From NCBI RefSeq assembly GCF_002953715.1, contig NZ_CP025015.1:372001-436000 (forward strand): a DNA stretch of 64,000 bases, given 5' to 3'. A program made the position numbers and the translations under genes. Positions 16,564-25,622 of this stretch are shown piece after piece (the first letter of the stretch is position 1; each line of letters begins with the position of its first letter). The DNA comes from Rhizobium leguminosarum. GTDB lineage: Bacteria; Pseudomonadota; Alphaproteobacteria; Rhizobiales; Rhizobiaceae. Below the pieces are notes generated by a model that was not told the DNA's origin, searched no databases, and was given only the letters and a program-made list of their open reading frames with translations.

Positions 16564-18042
16564 ATGTGGGAACCGGAAATAAAGGTCGGGACGACCAGCA
16601 GTGCCCCCTCCCACCGGGCGCCCATGGCTCCTACTATGCCCGGTGGCCGCGCATCTTCGTCCTATGGCCTTTCGGTGACGGATGACATAGATGCGCGGAA
16701 CTGGGAGAGAATTAAAGACCATCCCTGCTTTTCAGAGCAAGCACATCACTATTTCGCTCGCATGCATGTCGCGGTCGCACCTGCCTGCAACATCCAGTGC
16801 AACTACTGCAATCGCAAATATGATTGCTCCAACGAAAGCCGCCCCGGTGTCGCATCGGTGAAGTTAACTCCCGACCAGGCACTACGCAAGGTGCTTGCCG
16901 TCGCCAGCAAAGTGCCGGAGCTTTCGGTAATCGGCATCGCCGGACCGGGCGACGCTTGTTACGACTGGAGGAAGACAGTAGCGACGTTTGAGGGAGTTTC
17001 GAGAGAAATACCTGACATCAAGCTATGCATTTCTACCAATGGATTAGCGCTTCCCGACCATGTCGATGAGCTAGCTGATATGAACGTCGATCACGTGACG
17101 ATCACTATCAACATGGTGGATCCCGAAGTCGGGGCGACGATCTATCCATGGATACTCCACGGGCATCGTCGATACACTGGCATAGAAGCGGCCAGGATCC
17201 TTCACGAGCGCCAAATGTTAGGTTTGGAAATGCTGACCAAACGCGGCATCCTCGCCAAGATCAATTCGGTAATGATTCCAGGCGTCAATGACACGCACCT
17301 CGTGGAAGTTAACCGATGGATCAGAGACCGCGGGGCGTTCATGCACAATGTGGTGCCCCTGATTTCCAAGCCTTCGCATGGTACTTATTACGGTCTCACG
17401 GGGCAGCGTTGCCCGGAGCAGTTCGAACTAGAGGCACTTCAAGACTGTCTCGATGGTAACGTTAAGCTTATGCGCCACTGCCAACAGTGCCGGGCCGACG
17501 CCATCGGTTTGCTGGGCGATGATCGCGAGCGAGAGTTTGCCCTCGACCAAATCTCCACCAAAGTTGATTACGATGCCAGCAAGCGCGAGGCATATCGGAC
17601 GTTGGTCGAGCATGAGCGAGAGGATCAATTTGCAGCAAAATTGGGCGCGAGCAAAGCAGTCAAGTCACTAGGTTCTTCGGGAACCCTTGCTGTTGCCGTG
17701 GCGACTAAAGGTGGCGGCCGGATCAACGAACATTTCGGTCAGGCAAGAGAACTTCAAGTGTATGCAGTCTCACGAAAGGGGATCAACTTGGTGGGACACC
17801 GCAAGGTCGAGCAGTATTGCCTCGGTGGTAAAGGCGAGAGGGCCACTCTCGATCACACTATCGTTGCACTCGACGGCATCGACGTTCTGCTTTCTTGCAA
17901 AATCGGCGATTTCCCAAAGAAGCGGTTGGCAGAAACCGGCGTGAGAGCTACTGACGCATTTTCCTATGACTACATCGAGACTGCGATTGGCGCGCTATAC
18001 GCCGCCGAGTTTGGCGGCAAACCGGCGATGCGGACGGCTTAG
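16564..18042 (+). CDS. nifB: NifB, FeMo-cofactor precursor synthase
   Basis: The 492-aa radical-SAM protein has the cluster motif C75-x3-C79-x2-C82 in APACNIQCNYCNRKYDC, a GIAGPGD SAM-binding segment and HCQQCRADAIGLLGDD further on. From about residue 370 a NifX-like domain follows (LAVAVATKGGGRINEHFGQA), as in many proteobacterial NifB proteins. It builds the [8Fe-9S-C] NifB-co used for the nitrogenase cofactor. Length and layout are complete. fdxN lies 29 bp downstream, probably on the same transcript. Confidence 0.97.
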   Translation: MWEPEIKVGTTSSAPSHRAPMAPTMPGGRASSSYGLSVTDDIDARNWERIKDHPCFSEQAHHYFARMHVAVAPACNIQCNYCNRKYDCSNESRPGVASVKLTPDQALRKVLAVASKVPELSVIGIAGPGDACYDWRKTVATFEGVSREIPDIKLCISTNGLALPDHVDELADMNVDHVTITINMVDPEVGATIYPWILHGHRRYTGIEAARILHERQMLGLEMLTKRGILAKINSVMIPGVNDTHLVEVNRWIRDRGAFMHNVVPLISKPSHGTYYGLTGQRCPEQFELEALQDCLDGNVKLMRHCQQCRADAIGLLGDDREREFALDQISTKVDYDASKREAYRTLVEHEREDQFAAKLGASKAVKSLGSSGTLAVAVATKGGGRINEHFGQARELQVYAVSRKGINLVGHRKVEQYCLGGKGERATLDHTIVALDGIDVLLSCKIGDFPKKRLAETGVRATDAFSYDYIETAIGALYAAEFGGKPAMRTA

Positions 18043-18071
18043 GCCCCGCTGACTGAATCAGGAGCTAAAAC

Positions 18072-18266
18072 ATGGCCTTCAAGATCATTGTATCCCAATG
18101 CACCCAGTGCGGCGCTTGCGAATTTGAATGTCCCTCAGATGCGATCAGTTTCAAAGGTGAGGGATATGTTGTGGATTCAAAAAAATGTACCGAGTGCAAG
18201 GGTGAGTTTGACACGCAACAATGCGCTTCGGTGTGTCCGATGCCGAAGACCTGCGTCCCTGCCTGA
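18072..18266 (+). CDS. fdxN: FdxN, 2[4Fe-4S] bacterial ferredoxin
   Basis: The 64-aa protein reads MAFKIIVSQCTQCGACEFEC and then KKCTECKGEFDTQQC with CPMPKTC near the end, giving the two cluster-binding sets of a nif-type ferredoxin with the usual insertion in the second set. FdxN carries electrons toward nitrogenase or NifB in rhizobia. An AGGAGC ribosome site precedes the ATG. It follows nifB closely, as in other Rhizobium symbiotic plasmids. Confidence 0.96.
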   Translation: MAFKIIVSQCTQCGACEFECPSDAISFKGEGYVVDSKKCTECKGEFDTQQCASVCPMPKTCVPA

Positions 18267-18525
18267 TCGCCACCGACTAAAGCGCGAAGAATGAGACGAG
18301 CGGTCAGTGGTCTCCTGGGCGAACATGCGGTTAGAAAATTGCGTACAACCGGAACCACATCCAGTGTGCGATGCGCGTAACCTGGTAGCCGACGTGGGGC
18401 GTGCCGCCCAAATCTCAGACAGAGAACGGAGGTATCGGCCTGGGGCATATGTTGTACTAAAATAATAGACTTTGATAACGCTCGACTTTCGATCTCCAAA
18501 GCCGCAGTAGCGAGAAGGGACATGC

Positions 18526-18732
18526 ATGAGAGTGACAATCAGCAGAACTGACGTCGGCTTATCGGTCTATATTCACAAGAAAGACCTTGAGGAACCGATC
18601 ATCTCGGTTGAGCACAAAAACCTATGGGGCGGCTTCATTTTGCTTAAAAATGGATGGCGGATTGCCCTCCCCGATCTATCGCAGAACAGGCGGCTGCCCG
18701 TTACTGTCGACGCGAGGAGGCTACCCAGTTAG
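18526..18732 (+). CDS. fixU: FixU / NifT family small protein
   Basis: The 68-aa protein (MRVTISRTDVGLSVYIHKKD, then NLWGGFILLKNGWRIALPDL and RLPVTVDARRLPS) matches the NifT/FixU family in length and sequence. Its biochemical role in nitrogen fixation is not firmly known. The 259 bp between fdxN and this gene are where nifZ is often found; only a doubtful trace (about residues IIDFDNARL at 18465-18490) can be read, so nifZ is absent or destroyed. Confidence 0.92.
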   Translation: MRVTISRTDVGLSVYIHKKDLEEPIISVEHKNLWGGFILLKNGWRIALPDLSQNRRLPVTVDARRLPS

Positions 18733-18868
18733 CGTGTGCGCGGCTTGATAGATGTGCGTGGATGCGAAGCGCAAGCGGGCATACACGCCGAATATAGGGC
18801 ATCGAGTTCACGATCCCTTGAAGGCGGTCATCGGCAGGAGGCCGCCCATAAATCAGGAGGAATCCGAT

Positions 18869-18902
18869 ATGATGCAACTCAACGAAACCACGCTCAAGGA
18901 CC
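18869..18902 (+). pseudogene. 5' end of split methyltransferase gene
   Basis: A strong AGGAGG ribosome site at about 18856 precedes ATGATG. The first eleven codons read MMQLNETTLKD and run to the left edge of the IS66 element. Joining this piece to the sequence after the second target-duplication copy (from 21712) restores one frame, MMQLNETTLKDLVDRILGD and on, into the methyltransferase. This is therefore the true start of that gene. In its present state the frame continues into the IS and stops at 18964. Confidence 0.85.
18895..18902 (+). repeat. 8-bp target-site duplication, left copy
   Basis: CAAGGACC directly precedes the left end of the IS66 element and is repeated exactly at 21704-21711 on its right side. 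Confidence 0.9.
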
Positions 18903-18946
18903 GTGAGCGTCCGGCGAATGCATTTCTTGCGTCTACGAGGCGCGGT

Positions 18947-19252
18947 TTAGGACTTGCGCCTTAGCTCATCTGCTATGACGCGCTCGATTATCTCGGGATC
19001 GCATTGTTCATCGACGAGGAACTGGCGGATTCCACCATCCCACGTCCGTATGTCGGCCAGGAGATCTCGAAGGTCGTCAATTCCATTTTCGGTCAGGCCT
19101 TTTGTGCCATCTTCACTGCCATCGCGGACATATACCAATTCGCCTTCGGCGATATTGTCCGAGTTGGCGGTGACTTCCTCGAGTAGTTCAAGGTTCTCGC
19201 CGATCATGACGGCGACTTCTTTGAGCGTGTAGATGAACCTCGAGCGTGCCAT
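18947..19252 (-). CDS. IS66 accessory protein
   Basis: The 101-aa acidic protein (MARSRFIYTLKEVAVMIGEN, later IRTWDGGIRQFLVDEQCDPE) overlaps the end of tnpC by an ATGA junction. Small genes of this type often follow tnpC in rhizobial IS66 elements; their function is unknown. It lies wholly inside the element. Confidence 0.8.
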   Translation of the reverse strand: MARSRFIYTLKEVAVMIGENLELLEEVTANSDNIAEGELVYVRDGSEDGTKGLTENGIDDLRDLLADIRTWDGGIRQFLVDEQCDPEIIERVIADELRRKS

Positions 19253-20829
19253 CACGCAGCCTCGTATCGGTCTTTCGCCGGCACCCACTGCCACGGCAGC
19301 AATTCGTGGAGCCGATCCTTGGGATGGCTCTGGATCCGGGTCAGGACGTCTGTGAGATAGACCTCCGGATTGTGGCCATGGAGTTTGGCAGTCTCGACGA
19401 TGGTCAGGATGTTGGCGATGCGCTCACCGCCCTTGTCTGACCCGGCGAAGAGCCAATTTTTTCTTCCCATTCCAAGCGGACGCATGGCTCGTTCAGCTAT
19501 GTTGTTATCGATTTCAACACGGCCATCGTCGATGTAAACGCTCAACGCTGCCCATCGCGAGAGGGCATATCGCATCGCTTCCGCCAGCTTCTGCTTCTGT
19601 GGCAGGGTCGAAAGCGTCTCTTCTATCCAGCTCTTGAGGTCCGCCAGAAGGGGCCTGGCGTGTTGCTGGCGCAGTGTACGCCGCTCCTCAGCCGACATGC
19701 CGCGGATACGATCCTCGATATCGTAGAGCGCACCGATGCGCGACAGCGCTTCGTCAGCGATCGGAGATGGCTTCAGCTTAATCACATCGTGGAACTTGCG
19801 GCGTACATGCGCCATGCAGGCGGCCTCGATGATCTGGTTGCCGTAAAGCTTCTTATAGCCACCATAGCCGTCCGCGTGCATCACGCCGCTGAAGGCAGCG
19901 AGGTGGTCGGCTGGATGCGCGCCCTTGCGGTCGGGGCTATAGTAGTAGGCTATGGCTCTGGGCGTGGGATCTTGATAGCCGCTGCCATCGAAGACATAGA
20001 CCCAGACCCGCCCGGTTTTTGTCTTCCCTCGCCCAGGGTCGAGGACATCGACTGGGGTATCGTCCGTATGTATTCGGTCGACCGCGGCGACATGGGCTCT
20101 GATTAGCAAGATGAGCGGCGCAAGCAGAACGGACACCCGGCCAACCCAGTCCGCCATCACCGACCGGGAGATGTCTATCCCCAGCCGGTCGTACATCTCG
20201 GATAGACGATAGAGCGGAATGTGATCGTCGAATTTGGCGACCATGATATGGGCGAGCAACCCCGGTCCGGGCTTGCCTCGCTCGATCGGCAAGGTCGGCA
20301 TTTCGCCAGACACCGTTGTGTCGCAGTCCCTGCAGATCATGCGCTTTTCGACGTGCCGGACAATCTTTACGGATGCCGGTATATGCTCCATCACTTGGAC
20401 GACCTTGTCAGCCGCCTTCAGGAAGGACGTGCCACCACAGCTCGGACAACTGCAGGGCGCCGCATAAACCAGCTCTTCTGTTGGAAGGCCATCCGGCAGC
20501 GGTCTGCGTTTGGGCTTACCCGGTGCGTCGTCCAACTCCGGTAAGGGGTTTTTTCCAGAACGCACCTCAGCCTCGGCGCGGGAAGCCTCGATCTCCTCCA
20601 GCATCAGTTCAAATTGCTCGATCTTCCGGTCGATCTTTTCCGAAGAAGGACCGTGCTGCCGATGTCGGAGCAAATCCAACTGCGCGCGCAGAAGACCGAT
20701 AATGGAGTCGCGCTTGGTGACTTCTGCTTCTTGCTCCTCAAGTTTCGCCGTCTGTTCAGCGACGAGCGCGCGCAAAGCAGATAGCTCGGCCTGACTGTCC
20801 AGCGGCGTTGTTTCCATACCCGCGTACAT
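19252..20829 (-). CDS. tnpC: IS66 transposase TnpC
   Basis: The 525-aa protein is full length. An N-terminal coiled-coil/leucine-zipper region carries the SSEKIDRKIEQFEL segment, followed by a zinc-finger-like CSCPSCGG and the catalytic DDE core with HTDDTPVDVLDP, MHADGYGGYKKLY and VEIDNNIAERAMRP. It would carry out strand transfer together with TnpA and TnpB. Confidence 0.95.
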   Translation of the reverse strand: MYAGMETTPLDSQAELSALRALVAEQTAKLEEQEAEVTKRDSIIGLLRAQLDLLRHRQHGPSSEKIDRKIEQFELMLEEIEASRAEAEVRSGKNPLPELDDAPGKPKRRPLPDGLPTEELVYAAPCSCPSCGGTSFLKAADKVVQVMEHIPASVKIVRHVEKRMICRDCDTTVSGEMPTLPIERGKPGPGLLAHIMVAKFDDHIPLYRLSEMYDRLGIDISRSVMADWVGRVSVLLAPLILLIRAHVAAVDRIHTDDTPVDVLDPGRGKTKTGRVWVYVFDGSGYQDPTPRAIAYYYSPDRKGAHPADHLAAFSGVMHADGYGGYKKLYGNQIIEAACMAHVRRKFHDVIKLKPSPIADEALSRIGALYDIEDRIRGMSAEERRTLRQQHARPLLADLKSWIEETLSTLPQKQKLAEAMRYALSRWAALSVYIDDGRVEIDNNIAERAMRPLGMGRKNWLFAGSDKGGERIANILTIVETAKLHGHNPEVYLTDVLTRIQSHPKDRLHELLPWQWVPAKDRYEAA

Positions 20830-20889
20830 AGCCGATTTGCGCCGGAAGTGCCAGCATTATGCCCCGGATGTCTTTGCAAAATATAGCTT

Positions 20890-21237
20890 TTAACCCGTTC
20901 GTCCGGGAGCAGAAGTCCACGCAGGTCGGCGCCAGTCGATCCCCTCAACAAGCATCGACAACTGAGCTTGCGTCAGATGCGCAACCCCATCTTTCGCCGT
21001 CGGCCAGGGAAAGTATCCGCGTTCCAAAATTTTGTAAAACAGGCAAAACCCCTGGCCATCCCACCATAAAAGTTTGATCCGATCAGCGCGTTTTCCGCGG
21101 AATCCGAAGATCGCGCCAGAACCCGGCGCTTCCTTTATGACTGCCTCGACCAACGCTGACAGACCATCAATGCCGCGCCGCATATCAGTCACCCCGCAGG
21201 CCAGATAAACCTGCACATTCCCCGAAGGCCCGATCAT
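20890..21237 (-). CDS. tnpB: IS66 Orf2 protein TnpB
   Basis: The 115-aa protein starting MIGPSGNVQVYLACGVTDMR has the IS66 Orf2 signature GIFGFRGKRADRIKLLWWDG-like segment (here GAIFGFRGKRADRIK) and LCLFYKxLERGYFPWP-like ending. The start overlaps the tnpA stop as ATGA. The protein is required for transposition of IS66 elements, but its biochemical role is unclear. Confidence 0.94.
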   Translation of the reverse strand: MIGPSGNVQVYLACGVTDMRRGIDGLSALVEAVIKEAPGSGAIFGFRGKRADRIKLLWWDGQGFCLFYKILERGYFPWPTAKDGVAHLTQAQLSMLVEGIDWRRPAWTSAPGRTG

Positions 21238-21614
21238 GCCGCCTCCACACAAGCGACCAGTGACGATAGCACTTCGAGATCCATGTCCGCTGCGATTCTC
21301 AGTAAGCGGCCGTTCCTTAGGACGATTTCAACGTCTTTCCATCTCGACCGAGCACTGCTCCTCTTGGAACCGTCACTCACGCTCTCCGACGCTCCGATAA
21401 GCGATACCGGGATGAACGATGCGGCCTGGGGAGATTCGGGTGGCAAGAGCTTCTTTCGCCAGGCGTAAATCTGCTGCGGAAGAACGTCATGCCGGCGCGC
21501 GACATCCGAAACGGTGCCATCCGCGCTGAACGCTTCTTGCAATATCGAAAGCTTCAGTTCCGTCGACCATCGCCGTTGTCGCTCGGCACCCGTCAGGATC
21601 TCAACCTTGGCCAT
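21234..21614 (-). CDS. tnpA: IS66 Orf1 protein TnpA
   Basis: The 126-aa protein (RRRWSTELKLSIL-like start, then VSDVARRHDVLPQQIYAWRK) has a helix-turn-helix of the IS66 Orf1/IS3 OrfA superfamily in its first half. It is the first gene of the IS66 operon. About 90 bp separate its start from the right inverted repeat. Confidence 0.93.
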   Translation of the reverse strand: MAKVEILTGAERQRRWSTELKLSILQEAFSADGTVSDVARRHDVLPQQIYAWRKKLLPPESPQAASFIPVSLIGASESVSDGSKRSSARSRWKDVEIVLRNGRLLRIAADMDLEVLSSLVACVEAA

Positions 21615-21703
21615 TCATACCCTGTTACGTCACAAATGAATCTTCTGTGTCGTAACTTGAGCCAATCTCGCGCCCAACCAAAATCCGCTCACCGGACGCT
21701 CAC

Positions 21704-21711
21704 CAAGGACC
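21704..21711 (+). repeat. 8-bp target-site duplication, right copy
   Basis: CAAGGACC, identical to 18895-18902, directly follows the right end of the IS66 element. Confidence 0.9.
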
Positions 21712-22727
21712 TCGTGGACCGCATCCTTGGCGATATTGGCGGAGCGGTCAGCGTGCCGCTGGTACGGATTGGAGATGCTCTGGGGCTATACAGGACACTT
21801 AAGGAGATCGGGCCGGTGAAGGCCCACGAACTTGCCGATGCTACGGGATGCGCACCTCGTTATGTGCGCGAGTGGCTGGTGGCACAGGCCGCCTCAGGTT
21901 ATGTGCACCATCAGAAAGGATTGTTCTCGCTGACGCCCGAACAGGCCTTCGTATTTGCCGAGCCGGACAGCCCGGTCAATCTGATCGGCGCGTTCGATAC
22001 CGCTGCTGCGATGGTCGGAAATCAGCCGAAGGTGCAGTCTGCATTCAGGACCGGTGAAGGCGTTGCCTGGGGCGACCAGGCTGGCTGCATGTTCTGCGCT
22101 GTCGCGCGACTGTTCCGCCCTGGTTACGTCAATGCGCTGGTCCAGGAGTGGCTGCCGGCGCTCGATGGTGTGATCGCCAAGTTGAAATCGGGTGCAACGG
22201 TGGCCGACGTCGGATGCGGGCACGGGGTATCAACGGTGCTGATGGCGCAGGCCTTTCCCAACTCCCGGTTCACGGGTTACGACTTCCATTTGGGCTCGGT
22301 CGCGGCTGCGAAAGCGCATGCTGAGGCGCACGGTTTGGCGAACGTGCAGTTCGAGGTGGGCCTGGCGCAGGACTTCGACGGAAGCGACTTCGATCTGATC
22401 ACCTGCTTCGACTGCCTGCACGACATGGGCGACCCGAAAGCTGCGGCGTCTCATATCAGAAAGGCGCTGAAGGACGGCGGCACCTGGATGGTCGTCGAGC
22501 CGATCGCGGGAGATACGTTGGAGGAGAACATCAATCCGGTCGGGCGCCTCTACTACTCGGCGTCGACGATGATCTGCGTTCCCACCTCGCTTGCGCAGGA
22601 GACAGGGCTGGCGCTAGGCGCGCAGGCAGGCGAACGGCGGTTGACCGAGGTGATCCGGTCAGGCGGGTTCACACATATCAGGCGCGTGGCCGAGAGCTCG
22701 CTCAACATGGTGCTCGAAGCAACCTGA
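21712..22727 (+). pseudogene. SAM-dependent methyltransferase, main part of IS66-split gene
   Basis: The reading frame from 21712 contains a winged-helix N-terminal domain (GDALGLYRTLKEIGPVKAHE, YVREWLVAQAASGYV). A class I methyltransferase fold follows, with the SAM-binding motif VADVGCGHGVSTVLMAQAF and later FDLITCFDCLHDMGDP. Together with 18869-18902 the ancestral protein would be 349 aa, the usual size for this family. The present frame is open leftwards into the IS, and an ATG at 21636 could give a 363-aa product with a foreign N terminus, so some activity cannot be excluded. The gene once lay just after fixU. Its substrate is unknown; related proteins include small-molecule O-methyltransferase-like enzymes. 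Confidence 0.88.
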
Positions 22728-23565
22728 TGGCAAGGAGTGGCGCGTCCGTGTCCGGCCAGCGCAAACTGATGTCGAAAGCGGGTAGCCTTTGAGATTCGGA
22801 CTATCTTTGGGCTTGAGGGCAGATCCGGTCGTCGCGCTCCAACTCCCTGCCGGACGAGAGAGAGCGGCGATACCCGCCTCATCGGCCACATGCAGAAGCG
22901 CTTACCGGAGTAGTTCCGGGGCAGTCTTCCCGCTCAATGCGTCGACGCAACGGCAGCCACATATTCCTCGCCGTCATAGCGTCGTTGATCAAGAGACGCG
23001 CCGCGTTGCCAGCGTTCATCCGATCTTGCGAGATGCCGGGCCTCGCAACGCAACAACGCAAACCCGCATTCTTTCCCCAGCGTGCCTTGGGCCTTGCGTG
23101 CTTCGTCGTTGACTGTATCGCCTCTATCCTGCGCCATTTTGGCCGAATGGCTTTCTGACGGGACCGTAACGGTATTCGAGAGGCAATTGAAAGTGAGGCG
23201 AGACACCGTCCGAAGATGGCTCGCTCAGTTGTTGGGAATGATTTACGAACGCCCGCTTATGATGGTTTTCACGTCTGGCTGCCAATGTCTCGATTTAATG
23301 CCGAACATTGTGCAAGGCGTCTTTCGCCTCAGGCGTGATCGTTACTCCTCCCGCGCAACGGTTGTCGATCCTATGATCATAAACGCCGGTGATCGCTTAT
23401 GTTTGGGAAGCGTCGTGGTCCGATTTATCGTCAGCTATAGCAACGATATCGAAAATCCCTGAACAATCTCAATGAAAGCCGTTCTGAAGTGTCGATAACC
23501 TACTGAGATTCTGTTCGAGTTCATCGCTTATCGGCTAGACTGGTAACACGACGACTGAAAAGATC
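22728..23565. other. Region without a confident gene
   Basis: No frame here has a convincing start and family signature. Around 23340-23462 on the plus strand the stretch AGDRLCLGSVVVRFIVS resembles the last strands of an FHA phosphopeptide-binding domain, and VRRDTVRRWLAQL (about 23190-23230) resembles a helix-turn-helix. Both are weak and separated from any start. The area looks like decayed genes. Confidence 0.3.
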
Positions 23566-23724
23566 ATGGATTTCGATATTGCCAATCCGCTCGATTCAGA
23601 CGGGGCAATGGAAGCCGGCGATTCAAAAAAGTTATCGCCTCAGCCCTCGGCGTTCTTGCCGCGCGAAGCGCACCTGGCAGCCGTTGTCGTACCCTTAGAA
23701 AGAACCCGTATGACGCGGAATTAG
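23566..23724 (+). CDS. Small hypothetical 52-aa protein
   Basis: An ATG with only a weak AAAAG-type ribosome site opens a 52-codon frame (MDFDIANPLDSDGAMEAGDS and on). The composition is acidic at the N terminus. I recognise no family, and the surrounding DNA appears decayed, so it may not be a real gene. Confidence 0.2.
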   Translation: MDFDIANPLDSDGAMEAGDSKKLSPQPSAFLPREAHLAAVVVPLERTRMTRN

Positions 23725-23829
23725 TTGTCGGCAAGGATTATGTCGAAGTCGATGTCATCGATTAGATGAGCCACGCCAATTGTATCGTAACGCTGGCCGG
23801 GTAAGTTCGAGAAGGCCATTTCGATCGAC

Positions 23830-23925
23830 CAATCGCGCGCTGCCATTTTCGAAACATGTGCTCGCGGAAAGTCGGCAACGTCCTTGCTCTCCTGTCCCTT
23901 CGCGCACAGCGGAATCATTTGGGCA
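23830..23925 (-). pseudogene. IS630 transposase fragment
   Basis: The minus strand reads IPLCAKGQESKDVADF, close to the LLCAQGLQSKDVAERLGV segment of the IS630 transposase at 51.8-52.3 kb. Only about 30 residues of the N-terminal helix-turn-helix remain. Confidence 0.45.
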
Positions 23926-24107
23926 GCAAACTGACAGTGATCGCGGCCTGCCAGTCAATTGATAGCATGGATGGATGCCATGCATAGAAACGATTTTACC
24001 AACCGTATGAAAATCCAATAAAAAAGTCGCGAGTCGATATGGAATGGACGAATAGGAGTATTTGTACCGGCAATGTGATCGCCCCAGCGAATGAAACGGA
24101 GAAAAAC

Positions 24108-25211
24108 ATGTCTGACGCAAAATTACAGAGCGTGCTTTCGGCTCTTTCGGAAGTGCCCAGACAGCTGAACGCTCTGCCTTCCAGTAAGGCGCCGGATGCT
24201 GGTTGCATCAAGCTAAACACGAATGAAAATCCATTTGCGTTGCCGGCAGTTGTCATGCAGAGCGCTATTGCTGCCCTCGAACGGCAGTATCTGTATCCGG
24301 AAAATGACAACATCAGTCTGAGGGAAGCAGCCGCCCTTACCTATGACCTCTCCAGAGATCAGGTGATCGCCGGGAACGGATCATCTGAACTTCTCGGGCT
24401 TATCTACAGGGCATTCCTTGCTCCGGGTGACACTGTCGCGATGGTGTCGCCGGGGTTTTCATTCAACCGCAAACTGGCCTTTTTGCAAGGAGCTGATTTT
24501 CTGGAAATTGGGTGGGAGGAAATTCACTCATTGCCGTCAATGCAATCACTCCTCGGACCAGCAAAAGATGCCAAGTTCATTCTGTTGGCTAATCCGAACA
24601 ACCCAACCGGAACATTTATTCCGATTGCTGACATCGAACTCCTTGTGGCACAATCGGATCGGTTGATTGTTTTGGATGAAGCCTATGTCGACTTTGCACC
24701 TGACGATGCTCTACGTCTGGTTAAGCGTCATGCGAACCTCCTGCTCTTAAGAACATTTTCGAAGAGCTATGCTGCTGCGGGCATTCGAGTTGGGCTCGGA
24801 TTCGGTCATCCTGAGGTCATCGGCAGACTGCGAAACATACAGAACGTCTTCAACATGAACGTGATTGGCCATGCTGTTGGCGTCAGCATCCTTTCGAATC
24901 GGTCCGCCTACGACGAGAACCACAAGCAAATTAAGTATGAGAGACAGCGAGTGAGCGCAGCGCTCTCGCAATTTGGTTTCACCGTAACTCCCTCGCATGC
25001 AAACTTCCTGCTAGCCCGTGTGCCAGCAGGAAGAGACAGCGTCTGGTGGCAATCCTCCCTGGAGCGGAGAAAGATACTCATTGCTGTCTTCCCCGATAGA
25101 GGACTGGAATATTCCATCCGCGTTAGCATCGGTACAAAAGCGCAGATGGATGCATTTCTTGCGGCGGTCAGCGATATTTTGGGAGCTGAGGATCTCGAAG
25201 GTCGGCCTTAA
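24108..25211 (+). CDS. hisC: Histidinol-phosphate aminotransferase-like protein
   Basis: The 367-aa protein (start chosen at MSDAKLQSV, which has a GGAG ribosome site; an upstream ATG at 24039 lacks one) is full length for HisC. It shows IKLNTNENPFALP, VIAGNGSSELLGLIYRAFLA, ANPNNPTGTF, the PLP-anchoring FSKSYAAAGIRVGLGFG and IRVSIGTKAQMDAFL. It would transaminate imidazole-acetol phosphate with glutamate, or act on aromatic amino acids, which many HisC homologues do. It is isolated from other his genes and lies between the nif and nod regions. A symbiosis-related aromatic transaminase role is possible. Confidence 0.85.
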   Translation: MSDAKLQSVLSALSEVPRQLNALPSSKAPDAGCIKLNTNENPFALPAVVMQSAIAALERQYLYPENDNISLREAAALTYDLSRDQVIAGNGSSELLGLIYRAFLAPGDTVAMVSPGFSFNRKLAFLQGADFLEIGWEEIHSLPSMQSLLGPAKDAKFILLANPNNPTGTFIPIADIELLVAQSDRLIVLDEAYVDFAPDDALRLVKRHANLLLLRTFSKSYAAAGIRVGLGFGHPEVIGRLRNIQNVFNMNVIGHAVGVSILSNRSAYDENHKQIKYERQRVSAALSQFGFTVTPSHANFLLARVPAGRDSVWWQSSLERRKILIAVFPDRGLEYSIRVSIGTKAQMDAFLAAVSDILGAEDLEGRP

Positions 25212-25622
25212 AGCAACACTGCCACTGCTCTATGCGTTGCATAAACATGATATGGCGGGCAACGGGAGGCCGCTGCTCGATACTATCCGCCCGGTTTGGA
25301 CCGGCCATCAAAGTCAAATCAGGAACCATCTTCACAAAAGGCGCGCGTCGGCGCGACCTGCAAAGCGTCGACGAAGCCACCGGGTCGGCATTCTCTAGGC
25401 CTTGGTGATGTAGAGCGGGCCGACGCCCGACGGTGGACTTTCGGCAACAGCAAAATCACAGATGGCTGCGGGCAATTTCGAGATCTCAATGATCTGCCCT
25501 CGCAGACGCAAAGCTCAGAGGTAAGTTCGCCCTGAGCATGAGATCATGTCCGCTCAGCAATCCAAGTCTTAGATCGTTTGGATCGGTGTCTGAAGGATGT
25601 GCATGAACGTTGGAGATACGGA
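25212..25622. other. Intergenic region between hisC and the monooxygenase
   Basis: No credible gene is visible on either strand. No NifA site, -24/-12 promoter or nod box is found before the downstream gene. A GGAGATACGG ribosome site lies just before 25623. Confidence 0.35.

Larger units (their letters stand above)
18903..21703. mobile_element. Complete IS66-family insertion sequence (2801 bp)
   Basis: The element carries tnpA, tnpB, tnpC and a small fourth gene, all on the minus strand and mostly overlapping by ATGA junctions. The ends are inverted repeats beginning GTGAGCGTCCGG on the left and ending CCGGACGCTCAC on the right. It is flanked by a perfect 8-bp direct repeat, CAAGGACC, the duplication length typical of IS66. 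All genes are open, so it looks recent and possibly active. It interrupts a SAM-dependent methyltransferase gene. Confidence 0.93.

Noticed and set aside
24039..24107. Upstream start for the hisC-like gene
   Set aside because: No ribosome site, and the extra 23 residues do not fit the family; 24108 has GGAG.
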